Of a DNA stretch of 20,237 bases, positions 7,422 through 15,056 are shown in pieces; position 1 is the stretch's first letter, and each line of letters opens with the position of its first letter. A program made the position numbers and the translations under genes. Origin of the DNA: Firmicutes bacterium CAG:345 (GTDB taxonomy: Bacteria > Bacillota_I > Bacilli_A > RFN20 > CAG-288); assembly GCA_000433315.1 (NCBI GenBank), contig FR893373.1, positions 1 to 20,237 on the forward strand. Reading direction: 5' to 3'. The notes beneath the pieces were generated by a model that made no database searches, had not been told where the DNA came from, and saw only the letters and a program-made list of their open reading frames with translations.

Positions 7422-8201
7422 TTAATTAAATACACAATCAAAAACTTCAGCAGTCCATTCTTTAGGATGGCAGAAAAAGAATGTTTCGTGATTCATGTTT
7501 TGTTCTCTTATATCAGGATTTTTAAAATGTTTTAAATATCTTTTACGATATTTTTTACCCATACCTAAGGCATAAAATATATGAACTTTTGTATTTTCTT
7601 GGCAGATATTATTGTCTATTTTTGTTACAAGATCAGAAACATATTGATTGTAAATACTTTTTTTAGTTACAGTATTTTTTAGTGCTGGAACCATGAAAGA
7701 ATTTAAAAATTCAGTCATCTGTTCATATCTAGTCGGATCATTTAATTTAGTTTTTTCTAATTCTTTTTGCATGAATTTAGGAAGTTGTCCAGTATGAATC
7801 ATTTTATACATAATAGGAGAAAGGATTTTTCCTTTTATAGAAGCAACAAGCTTATTGCTTTCATCCATATCGCTGCTTCCTAAAATGATATGATCAACTT
7901 TTATATTATTTCTTTGGACTAAATAACTGGCAAAAGATCCACCAAGAGAGCACCCATAAATACAGGAAATGTGATTATAAAATTTTTCTTTGATATATTT
8001 CTCTATTTTTATTGTTTCATCTTCCATGCTTTTATACTCTGCCTTTTCATTTTCATCAAAACCATCAAAAGAAACAACAACTATATAAAATTTTTCTTGT
8101 AATAAAGGTATTACTTTATCAAACAAGCTGTAATGGCAACATGTTCCAGGTATTAATAATATTACAGGCTTATTTATATCTCCAGATTCATAAAATTTCA
8201 T
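7422..8201 (-). CDS. Alpha/beta-fold hydrolase
   Basis: The 259-residue product shows the standard fold: a first strand with an oxyanion-hole segment PVILLIPGT (12-20), the nucleophile elbow YGCSLGGS with S85, and a likely catalytic histidine in NMNHETFFF (H238). The acidic residue is not certain. There is no signal peptide, so it should act in the cytoplasm. The region 115-195 is a helical insertion like a cap domain, which usually decides substrate range. The substrate cannot be predicted: lipase, esterase and C-C hydrolase roles all fit. The ribosome site AGAGGTGA precedes the ATG. It is on the same strand as, and upstream of, alkA, with 65 bases between them, so co-transcription is possible but not shown. 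Confidence 0.8.
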   Translation of the reverse strand: MKFYESGDINKPVILLIPGTCCHYSLFDKVIPLLQEKFYIVVVSFDGFDENEKAEYKSMEDETIKIEKYIKEKFYNHISCIYGCSLGGSFASYLVQRNNIKVDHIILGSSDMDESNKLVASIKGKILSPIMYKMIHTGQLPKFMQKELEKTKLNDPTRYEQMTEFLNSFMVPALKNTVTKKSIYNQYVSDLVTKIDNNICQENTKVHIFYALGMGKKYRKRYLKHFKNPDIREQNMNHETFFFCHPKEWTAEVFDCVFN

Positions 8202-8272
8202 TGTTAGTCACCTCTAACACAATTTTATCACTTATTTTTTATTATTAATATATAAAAATCTTTTTTTGAAAT

Positions 8273-9052
8273 TTATAAATCTTTTCCTATTGTTTTTTCA
8301 TCAATATAAGGATTGATATAACGTTTTTTATTATCTTTATTTTTATAAATAATTGCTTTATTAGGACATCTATGAAAGCAGGATAAACAAGCTATACATT
8401 GGTCTTTAAATACTATTTTTCCATTTTGAAGAGTTATATTATCGGTTGGACAGATGTTGATACAATGTTGACATTTTGTGCATTTATCAGTAACACTGAA
8501 ATAACTGCTTATCAAATGCCAATTACTTTTATTTTTTAAATAAATATTCTCGTACTTACTTTTATCTTTAGGAATTTTAAATTTATAATTTTCTATATTT
8601 TTTAATATTTTATCGATTCTTTGATCCGCACTATTTAAAATAGATTTTTGGAAAAATTTAGGTGGAGACATAACAAGAGTATAATTTTCTGGCATTTTAA
8701 GCGTATATATACTTTTTATATTTAAATTGTTTTCTTTTGCATATTTATAAAAAAGTGCATTAGCATTTAAAACCATACCTCCGTAATTTTGTATAACATA
8801 GATTTTAGATTTTTTATTTAATTGCTTAAGTAAATTAAAAGTTGGAATAGGTAATCCAAAAGAATAAATAGGAGCAACAATGATAATATTTTCAAATATA
8901 GAACCATCTTCTTTATAATTTGGAATATATTTTATTTCTCCACCTAATTTTTCTTTTATTTTTTTGGAAATATATAAACTATTTCCAGTAGAGCTAAAAT
9001 ATAATATTCCTAAATTTTGCATAGTGTTTTTTTTAGAATTTTTCTTTATCAT
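8273..9052 (-). CDS. EFR1-family flavodoxin / 2x[4Fe-4S] ferredoxin fusion
   Basis: The N-terminal half is a flavodoxin-like domain: GILYFSSTGNSLYIS is the FMN phosphate loop, followed by IIVAPIYSFGLPIP. The C-terminal part carries two [4Fe-4S] motifs, CTKCQHCINICP (Cys 191, 194, 197, 201) and CIACLSCFHRCP (Cys 219, 222, 225, 229). This arrangement is that of the EFR1 family, soluble electron carriers of anaerobes with no defined partner. An upstream ATG at 9064 reads ATGGAG and works better as the ribosome site for the ATG at 9052, six bases after GGAG, so I start there (259 residues). It follows the terminator at 9099-9138 and so probably begins a new transcript. Confidence 0.87.
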   Translation of the reverse strand: MIKKNSKKNTMQNLGILYFSSTGNSLYISKKIKEKLGGEIKYIPNYKEDGSIFENIIIVAPIYSFGLPIPTFNLLKQLNKKSKIYVIQNYGGMVLNANALFYKYAKENNLNIKSIYTLKMPENYTLVMSPPKFFQKSILNSADQRIDKILKNIENYKFKIPKDKSKYENIYLKNKSNWHLISSYFSVTDKCTKCQHCINICPTDNITLQNGKIVFKDQCIACLSCFHRCPNKAIIYKNKDNKKRYINPYIDEKTIGKDL

Positions 9053-9098
9053 AATATTCTCCATGGAAATATAATATCAAATTAAAATAGACTTTTAT

Positions 9099-9138
9099 AA
9101 AAAAAGAAATAATAGGATTTTTTATTTCCTATTATTTC
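9099..9138 (-). terminator. Strong intrinsic terminator after the ADP-ribosylglycohydrolase gene
   Basis: A perfect 12-bp stem, GAAATAATAGGA (9106-9117) with TCCTATTATTTC (9127-9138), has a 9-base loop and on the minus strand is followed by seven T (9099-9105). It lies 12 bases after the stop of the gene at 9150-9998 and separates it from the EFR1-like gene. Confidence 0.9.
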
Positions 9139-9149
9139 GTATTTTTAGT

Positions 9150-9998
9150 TTATATATTGTTAAATTTATTACTTCCTATTGTTTTATGAAATTTCTTTAT
9201 CAAATCCTCTACTTCTTTATCTATTAAAAAATATAAAAACTTATCTTCAAATGGAGATAACTTATCTTTTTGGTAATAAGCTTCAGCAATAGCTCCAGCC
9301 ATTGCAGCGGTGGTATCACAATCACCACCTATAGCTATGCAATTTCTAATTGCATCTTCTAAAGAGTTTGATATAAGAAAACAATATATAGCTTGTGGTA
9401 CACTTTTTGAACATATTTCACTGAACTCATAATTTTTTACAAGATCCAAAAAATTAAAATCTTGTATTTCAGGATAATATTCTTCAATCATTCTTTTTCT
9501 AATTTCTTCTTTAGAATAGTTATGTAGAGAAAGATAAATGCATAAAGAGATAGCTTCCGCACCTTTAATACTATCAGGATGATTATGTGTAATTTCAGTT
9601 ACAGCCTTTGAGAGTATTTTTAAATGTTTTTCAGTATTAGCAATCCAACCAACAGGGGAGATACGCATTGCACATCCATTTCCTAATGAATTATAGGGTT
9701 CAACTTTTTTATATTTAGCTTTTTGACACCATAGATAAAACATGGCTCCAAATCCAGCTCCTTTATTTGACTCCCATGTTTTAACAAATTCATAACGTAG
9801 TTCTTCTTTTATTATTTCTAAATTTTTCTTTTTACAGATTATTGGATAATTATTCATTATTACTTTTGCTACAGCAATAGTTAAAAGAGAATCATCAGTC
9901 ATTCTCATATTGTAATCATAAATTTCAAAATCTTTAGTTTTAATTGGTTTAAAATCATAAATTGAGCCAACCATATCTCCGATAATTGCTCCTAACAT
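9150..9998 (-). CDS. ADP-ribosylglycohydrolase (DraG/ARH family)
   Basis: The family hydrolyses ADP-ribose from proteins or small molecules using a two-metal centre. The 282-residue product has the expected order: LGAIIGDMVGSIYDF at the N-terminus, MTDDSLLTIAVA with the metal ligands D35/D36, NGCAMRISPVGW (108-118), THNHPDSIKGAEAI (137-150) and IGGDCDTTAAMAGAIAEAYY with D226 and D228. All metal ligands appear intact, so it should be active. The start is fixed by AAGGAGGA seven bases upstream. It follows the LRR_5 gene after 28 bases and shares its transcript. Whether the substrate is an ADP-ribosylated protein, ADP-ribosylarginine or a nucleic acid cannot be told. Confidence 0.92.
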   Translation of the reverse strand: MLGAIIGDMVGSIYDFKPIKTKDFEIYDYNMRMTDDSLLTIAVAKVIMNNYPIICKKKNLEIIKEELRYEFVKTWESNKGAGFGAMFYLWCQKAKYKKVEPYNSLGNGCAMRISPVGWIANTEKHLKILSKAVTEITHNHPDSIKGAEAISLCIYLSLHNYSKEEIRKRMIEEYYPEIQDFNFLDLVKNYEFSEICSKSVPQAIYCFLISNSLEDAIRNCIAIGGDCDTTAAMAGAIAEAYYQKDKLSPFEDKFLYFLIDKEVEDLIKKFHKTIGSNKFNNI

Positions 9999-10026
9999 TA
10001 TTTATCCTCCTTAAAAGACTTTTTCA

Positions 10027-11106
10027 TTAGTCCTCTTTTTTATAATTAAAAATAGTTGGAGCCCAGTATCTATTCCATTGGTTAGTCCGTTTAAAGTCTT
10101 TCTTATCACTTAAAAAATAAACAGTGAGTTTTTTTGTCTTTGGGAAAGCTCTATTAAAAACCTTTTTAATAGTCTTAGGAACAATAATACTTGTCAAATC
10201 ATCGCGGTTAGAAAATGCCATATTTTCAAGAATTCTTACAGGATAACCTTCAATCATATCAGGTATTTCTATATCTTTTTTTGTACCTATATATCCGGTG
10301 ATACTAACATATTTTTCCATTTTGTCATCAGAGATGGCGTACCTAAAACCATCTTCTGTAACTCCATCTTTTATATATCCCCATATAAATGGACGACGAG
10401 TATAGGAATTTAAATAACTATATTCGCCATATGTATATTCCTTCTGCGCAAAACAATAAATGACAACGTTATTACAAAAGTTAATAGCATCTTCAGTAAT
10501 ATATTCAATACAATTTGGAATAAAAATACTATGTAAATTTTCACACCCTTGAAAACCTAGCCAGCAAAGTTTATTTAAAGTGAGGGGCAAAGTTACAGTC
10601 TTTAAAGTTGAACAATTATTAAAAGCTTTTTTCGTGATAATTTCCACAGGAATATCTTCAATATAATTAGGTATTTTTAGGTTTTCTGCTTCCCCTTTAT
10701 ATTCAGTAATAGCCACTTTCTTATCTTTGCCATCAAAAATTACAGCATATTCAAAATTGTCACTTGTTTTTCCAGAATATAGAAAGTTTAAAATAGTTCG
10801 AAAATAAATATACTTATTAGCTCTATGATTCCACCATGAAGGCAATTCACTATTTTTAAAGCATAATAAAATATGGTAATTACTAGGAATAGCATTTTGC
10901 TTAATGGAGACTATATTTTGTGGAATAATGATTTGTCTTATATTTTTATTTCTTAATGAGTGCTCATCGATTACAGTTACAGGAATATTGTCAATTTCAT
11001 CAGGAATAGTAACTATCTCTTCATTGCCTAAATATTTTGTGATTGCAATGGTTTTCTTTCCATCATTTTCTGTAATTTTATATTCAAAATTTTTTTCTAT
11101 TATCAT
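10027..11106 (-). CDS. LRR_5 (BspA-like) leucine-rich repeat protein, apparently cytoplasmic
   Basis: The 359-residue product has three diverged copies of one unit, starting near residues 7 (FEYKITENDGKKTIAIT), 118 (FEYAVIFDGKDKKVAIT) and 254 (FRYAISDDKMEKYVSIT). Each continues to an IPDxIExIPV segment and then to LRR_5 repeats such as AFNNCSTLKTVTLP and AFSNRDDLTSIIVP. LRR_5 proteins are mostly secreted or surface-bound in gut bacteria, but this one begins MIIEKNFEYK, with no signal peptide, anchor or transmembrane segment. It is the first gene of a two-gene unit with the ADP-ribosylglycohydrolase, which argues for a cytoplasmic binding role, though this is only inference. Function is unknown. 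Confidence 0.82.
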   Translation of the reverse strand: MIIEKNFEYKITENDGKKTIAITKYLGNEEIVTIPDEIDNIPVTVIDEHSLRNKNIRQIIIPQNIVSIKQNAIPSNYHILLCFKNSELPSWWNHRANKYIYFRTILNFLYSGKTSDNFEYAVIFDGKDKKVAITEYKGEAENLKIPNYIEDIPVEIITKKAFNNCSTLKTVTLPLTLNKLCWLGFQGCENLHSIFIPNCIEYITEDAINFCNNVVIYCFAQKEYTYGEYSYLNSYTRRPFIWGYIKDGVTEDGFRYAISDDKMEKYVSITGYIGTKKDIEIPDMIEGYPVRILENMAFSNRDDLTSIIVPKTIKKVFNRAFPKTKKLTVYFLSDKKDFKRTNQWNRYWAPTIFNYKKED

Positions 11107-11889
11107 AATATGATTACCTCTTTCGTTAATTTAATTTTTTATTTGTAAAAATTTGAGCAAGTTAAAACATCCTATAAGCATAGGTTCCAATTTTTAAAAA
11201 TATTAAAGAATTGCTAAGTATTATTTATATAATAATTATTAAATTTTTGAAACACAAAACCATTGGTAAAAATAAGCTTTTTTTACCAGCAAAAAAAGAT
11301 AAGTTTTTCATTTTTTGGCAAAAATGGACATACTAAAATATGGTATAAATGAGTTAATTTTAAAAGACTTATATATAATACTTAGCAAAAATATTAGAAA
11401 AACATAGCAATAGGATTAAAAATTATAGAAAATAATATTTCTATATAATTTATATTTCTTATTTAATCATTCCAAAGTGCTTCCTCCAACTTTAAAGACA
11501 CATTAATATGTGTAAAATATAACTATAAAATAGTTATGTTTGAGGGGATTTTATCAATTAAAAGACGAAAAGATTGAAACTCGGCTGATTTTAAGAGATA
11601 AAAAGATGTTCTCTTCTATTTTTCAAGTGTTTTTTGGTTACTATAGTAATTATTTTTTCTTGAAGAATTTTCAAATTGCTCTATTATTATATCTTTTTTT
11701 TATTTAAAATTCTAGTCTTGACAAGCATTTATTATAGCTGTTTTTTAAATTAATAATACTTAAAAAAATATTTGTTTTATGAGATTTAAAAGAAATTGAA
11801 TTTATAAAATTAGTTATTTCTACTCTATTTTGGACTATAAATATTTAATATCTTTAACTATATAATTATTAAATCCTGTATTTTCTTAT
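11107..11889. other. Gene-poor, very A+T-rich interval
   Basis: About 780 bases with no convincing gene on either strand. It holds the inverted-repeat element at 11196-11396 and small hairpins, for example CACATTAATATGTG near 11500 and ATAACTATAAAATAGTTAT near 11519-11537. A plus-strand reading frame from about 11541 to 11705 encodes roughly 50 hydrophobic residues but has no good start. The promoter of the LRR_5 gene should lie near 11107-11200, but I cannot pick one with confidence. Confidence 0.5.
11196..11396. repeat. MITE-like element with terminal inverted repeats
   Basis: TTGCTAAGTATTAT (11211-11224) is perfectly inverted as ATAATACTTAGCAA (11375-11388), delimiting 178 bases. The 10-base direct repeat AAAAATATTA lies at 11196-11205 and 11387-11396, at or next to the outer ends, as a target-site duplication might. 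Inside are two hairpins: TGGTAAAAA/TTTTTACCA (11264-11288) and CATTTTT/AAAAATG (11309-11326). There is no transposase. A small non-autonomous element or a long imperfect RNA stem are both possible. A+T-rich composition raises the chance background. Confidence 0.45.
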
Positions 11890-12453
11890 TTATTTTATAT
11901 TGACTTTAGTTTCATCAAAGTCAATTGCGTATAGACCATCTATTTCATTATTTTCTTTATCTACTTGTTTTGTTCCAATAAATTTTAATCCTGAATATAA
12001 ATAGTCAGTTGAATAAAAACTATTGTTATCTAAAAGGAAATATTTAGGGAAATCATATTCTGTTGAAGAATTATCGGCAACTATTTTATATCCACCTTCT
12101 GATATAGGTAATGTGGTGAAATTAATTCTTTCTGCTGGAGTTACTTCAATATTGGTAATTACTCCATTGAGAGTAGCTTTTTCTGGATAAGTTGTTTGGA
12201 AAAGCAAATCACCATCGAAAGAAACTTTTACTTTATCACCAGCATAAAGTTTTTCATATCCATATTCACTAACGTCAAAAAATAGATTAGCCATTCCGAA
12301 TAATAAAGTGGCTTTGTGGCTTATAGTAGTACCATAATCAATAGTCATTACTCTAGTAATTCTATTATTATTTTTGTAGGGAGTAGACGATGCGTGACCG
12401 CAAGAAGTAAGTGGTAAAATTAATAAGAAAAGGCTTAGTTTAATTTTATTCAT
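11890..12453 (-). CDS. Small lipoprotein of unknown function
   Basis: The 187-residue product begins MNKIKLSLFLLILPLTSCGH, a type II signal peptide with lipobox LTSC and acylated C18, so it should be anchored on the outer face of the membrane. The mature part is mainly beta-type sequence with no family I recognise. One stretch (about 65-110), with a phrase like GDKVKVSFDGDLLFQTTYP, suggests a small beta-barrel. The ribosome site AAGAGGAAA precedes the ATG by a normal distance. It has no close co-directional neighbour: the acetyltransferase gene upstream ends 236 bases away and about 780 bases without genes follow, so it is probably a single-gene unit. Confidence 0.75.
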   Translation of the reverse strand: MNKIKLSLFLLILPLTSCGHASSTPYKNNNRITRVMTIDYGTTISHKATLLFGMANLFFDVSEYGYEKLYAGDKVKVSFDGDLLFQTTYPEKATLNGVITNIEVTPAERINFTTLPISEGGYKIVADNSSTEYDFPKYFLLDNNSFYSTDYLYSGLKFIGTKQVDKENNEIDGLYAIDFDETKVNIK

Positions 12454-12500
12454 TTTTATTTCCTCTTATATTTTAAGTATATATAAATAATTAAAAAAAA

Positions 12501-12613
12501 ACTAGCTATTAAACAATTTATTTAATTTTACTTTTTTGAAATTATCGATAATTTTTATTAATACTATATATGTTTTTAAAATATTATCAATGTTTGATCT
12601 ATTGTTAGCTAGT
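12501..12613. repeat. Inverted repeat pair of unknown role
   Basis: ACTAGCT-ATTA-AACAAT (12501-12517) faces ATTGTTAGCTAGT (12601-12613). All 13 bases pair if the 4-base ATTA is bulged out. The arms are 83 bases apart, in the gap between the lipoprotein start and the end of the acetyltransferase gene. No flanking direct repeat is seen. It could be a long hairpin, a mobile-element scar or a binding site. Confidence 0.35.
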
Positions 12614-12689
12614 ATTTTGTTTATGAAAAATTTCTTAAATCATATATTAAAATAAGCTTTTTTCTAAATTAAAAAATTACTCTTTTCTA

Positions 12690-13280
12690 TTATAATTTAT
12701 CCCAACATTTCTTTTTATCTTCTTCAGTAATTTTCCTAATAACTTTACAGGGATTTCCAACTGCTACTGAATCGCTTGGAATGTCTTTAACAACAACGCT
12801 ACCACCGCCAATAACAACGTTATTTCCAATTGTTACTCCTGGCATAACTTGTACGCCTCCACCAATCCACATATTATTTCCAACTTTAATTGAATAGGCA
12901 TATTCCAAACCTTTATTTCGACGTTCGTAGTCGATTGGATGGCCAGCGGTATAAAATCCACAATTTGGTGCAATGAATACATTATCTCCGAAAGTAACTT
13001 TTGCACAATCCAAAATAACTATATTATGATTAGCAAAAAAGTTTTTTCCAATTTCTATGTTATAACCATAATCACACCAGAAGGGACCAATAATACAAAA
13101 ATTATCATCTGTTTTTCCTAATAATTGTTTCATAATTTCTTTTTGCTTTTCATCATCAGAGGGATGAGTATTATTGAATTGAAAACAAAGTTCTTTAGCT
13201 TTTTTTCTTTCTTCTATTAATTCTTTGTCATAGTTTGCATCATACATCATTTGATTTAACATTTTTTCTTTTTCTGTCAT
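12690..13280 (-). CDS. Sugar O-acetyltransferase (Maa/LacA-type, left-handed beta-helix), copy 2
   Basis: The family transfers acetyl from acetyl-CoA to a sugar hydroxyl and works as a trimer. The 196-residue product has the N-terminal helical segment of the Maa family (EKEKMLNQMMYDANYDKEL, 3-21), hexapeptide repeats from about 70 to 180 (IEIGKN, VTFGDN, IKVGNN, VTIGNN) and the catalytic histidine in TAGHPID (H114). The C-terminus GNPCKVIRKITEEDK is nearly identical to that of the next gene upstream. The start lies one base beyond that gene's stop, so the two are paralogues in one operon. The acceptor sugar is unknown; maltose or galactoside acetylation is the family default. Confidence 0.9.
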   Translation of the reverse strand: MTEKEKMLNQMMYDANYDKELIEERKKAKELCFQFNNTHPSDDEKQKEIMKQLLGKTDDNFCIIGPFWCDYGYNIEIGKNFFANHNIVILDCAKVTFGDNVFIAPNCGFYTAGHPIDYERRNKGLEYAYSIKVGNNMWIGGGVQVMPGVTIGNNVVIGGGSVVVKDIPSDSVAVGNPCKVIRKITEEDKKKCWDKL

Positions 13281-13281
13281 A

Positions 13282-13878
13282 TTATTTAATTCCCATTCTT
13301 TCTAAATAATCCGTTTTATCTTTTTCAGTTATTTTTCTTATTACTTTACAGGGATTTCCAACAGCGATAACATTGTCTGGAATATCTTTAGTGACTATAC
13401 TTCCAGCACCAATTATTGTGTTATCACCGATTGTAACTCCTTGTAATATTTTGACATCTCCACCGAGCCAAACATTATTACCAATATGAATAGGCTTACC
13501 ATAGCAACCACCATTTATTCTTTCTGTTGCATCGGTAGAATGATTAGCAGCGTAAAGTCCGATATTAGGTCCTAATAATGTATGAGATCCAATAGTTACT
13601 TCTGAGCAATCTAAAATTATACATCCAAAATTTATATAAACATTATCACCTATTGTGATATTTTTGCCAAATTCACATCTAAAATCAGGTTCAATCCAAA
13701 CATTTTCGCCAACATTTTTAAATAGTTGTTTCATGATTTTATTTCGTAAATCAACTTCTTCATCTTCAGTTTTATTGTAGGCTTTAAATAGTTTTTTATC
13801 TTCAACTCTTTTATTAAATAAATCTTGGTCAAAGTCGTTATATACTAATCCTTTTTGCATTCTTTCCCATTCAGTCAT
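13282..13878 (-). CDS. Sugar O-acetyltransferase (Maa/LacA-type, left-handed beta-helix), copy 1
   Basis: The 198-residue paralogue of the following gene has the Maa N-terminal segment (WERMQKGLVYNDFDQDL, 4-20), hexapeptide repeats from about 70 to 180 (ITIGDN, VTIGSH, IHIGNN, VTIGDN) and the catalytic histidine in AANHSTD (H113). It differs from copy 2 most in the loop after the histidine (ERINGGCYG versus ERRNKGLEYA), near the acceptor pocket, so the two may use different sugars or different hydroxyls; this is inference. Its ribosome site is AAGGAGT. It follows the deaminase gene by 47 bases on the same strand, suggesting one transcript of three genes. Confidence 0.9.
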   Translation of the reverse strand: MTEWERMQKGLVYNDFDQDLFNKRVEDKKLFKAYNKTEDEEVDLRNKIMKQLFKNVGENVWIEPDFRCEFGKNITIGDNVYINFGCIILDCSEVTIGSHTLLGPNIGLYAANHSTDATERINGGCYGKPIHIGNNVWLGGDVKILQGVTIGDNTIIGAGSIVTKDIPDNVIAVGNPCKVIRKITEKDKTDYLERMGIK

Positions 13879-13925
13879 TATTATTACTCCTTAATTTTTT
13901 TGTGAAATTTTTTAACTAGATATAT

Positions 13926-14318
13926 TTAAATCCACCATTCAGGGGTTAATTGCCCTAATTTATCTATTCTTTTATTTTCGTAATCAAGCATTATTTCAAT
14001 TTCTTTATAATCATTAGGCATAAGTTGGGTCATAAGTTCACGACAAGCACCACAAGGGGCCAAGGCTTTACCTTCATAGTTTATAGCGATGACTTTTTTA
14101 ATTTTGCTTTCGCCATTAGTGATCATATTAAATATTGCATTTCTTTCTGCGCAAATTCCTAAAGAACAAGCTCCATCTATGCAAACTCCTGTATAGATTT
14201 TTCCTGATTCTGATTCGATGGCGGCAGAAACTCCTCCAGCTTCCATCCATTCAGATATTTTTCTGGGATTTAGTACAGTTTTAGCTGCTATATATAGTTC
14301 ATTCCATTTGTTATCCAT
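13926..14318 (-). CDS. Cytidine deaminase-family zinc enzyme
   Basis: The 130-residue product has the zinc site of the family: ICAERNAI with ligand C56 and proton-shuttling E58, and APCGACRE with ligands C89 and C92. Size and motif spacing fit the tetrameric cytidine deaminase/blasticidin deaminase group. The usual substrate motif with Glu-Asn (VENAS type) ahead of CAER is replaced by VCIDGACSLG, and the end reads LTPEWWI. A substrate other than cytidine is therefore possible, and I give no gene symbol. AAAAGGAGA precedes the ATG. It is the first gene of a likely unit with the two sugar acetyltransferases. No riboswitch is visible upstream. Confidence 0.85.
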   Translation of the reverse strand: MDNKWNELYIAAKTVLNPRKISEWMEAGGVSAAIESESGKIYTGVCIDGACSLGICAERNAIFNMITNGESKIKKVIAINYEGKALAPCGACRELMTQLMPNDYKEIEIMLDYENKRIDKLGQLTPEWWI

Positions 14319-14554
14319 AATAAATAGTCTCCTTTTTAGAAAAATTATATTTTTATTATATTAGATTTTTTTAGATAAAACTTTAATATTTGTTTGCATT
14401 TCTCATCATATTTAAACTATATAGTAGGTAAGATTATAAAAAATAAAATTCTTATTATAGACAGCTTTGTTTAATAGCAAATCATTAATTTTTAATTTAT
14501 GAATGTTAAAAGTTTTCTGTAGTTAATTCATTAGAAGGTTTTATATTTTTTTCA

Positions 14555-15056
14555 TTACTTTAGTTTACCTATAGCTTTTTTAAAATAATTGACGCTTATA
14601 ATTTTATTAAATTTTATTGCAACATCATGAATTGTGCCTTCTAGAACCAAACCATTTTTCAGATGAAAATTAAATGAATTTTGGTTCTCGCTTGTAACAA
14701 TAGATATAATGTTTGCAATATTATATTTAAGTGCCATCTTTTCAATTTCTTGCAATAAAATTTTTCCAACATGTTCATGGAGATGATCTTTATGAACGTA
14801 TATAGAAAGATCATCTGTTTTTTTATACGCATTTCGTTGATTAAAAGCATTTAAATAAGCATATCCGATAAATTAATTCTTTTTCATTTTCCATAACAAT
14901 AAAAGGATATTTTTGGAATATATCTTTACAGCGTTTTTTAAAAACTATCTAAGTTAAGTTTTTCTTCTTCAAGAGTAAAGCATGTATTCTCTATATAATA
15001 ATTGTAAATTTCTAAACATTGAGCGATATCTTTTCTTCTATTATTCTGATATTCAT
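14555..15056 (-). pseudogene. GNAT N-acetyltransferase (phosphinothricin acetyltransferase-like), three frameshifts
   Basis: Joining three reading frames restores a protein of about 167 residues of the PAT-type GNAT family. It starts MNIRIIEE at 15056, then reads DIAQCLEIYNYYIEN and FTLEEEKLNLDSF, then KKRCKDIFQKYPFIVMENEKELI, then GYAYLNAFNQRNAY and DLSIYVHKDHLHEHVGKILL, to the C-terminal NIISIVTSENQNSFNFHLKNG and IKFNKIISVNYFKKAIG. One base is missing in the A-run at 15031-15034. There is one extra base near 14940 and another near 14867-14870. The acetyl-CoA loop (normally with GKGIGK) reads HEHVGK. The protein matches the family along its full length, so decay is recent. The 236 bases between its end and the deaminase gene hold nothing I can name. 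Confidence 0.85.

Noticed and set aside
11541..11705. Plus-strand frame of about 50 hydrophobic residues (for example KIETRLILRDKKMFSS)
   Set aside because: No ATG with a ribosome site in frame, no homology I can recognise, and a stop shortly before. It may be a relic, but the support is too weak to annotate.
12651..12675. Shared word AATAAGCTTTTTT with 11271-11283 as a possible dispersed repeat
   Set aside because: Thirteen bases, mostly A and T, with no extended similarity on either side.
14319..14554. Possible regulatory RNA upstream of the deaminase gene
   Set aside because: Only the ribosome site is recognisable; no conserved riboswitch core or strong hairpin is visible.
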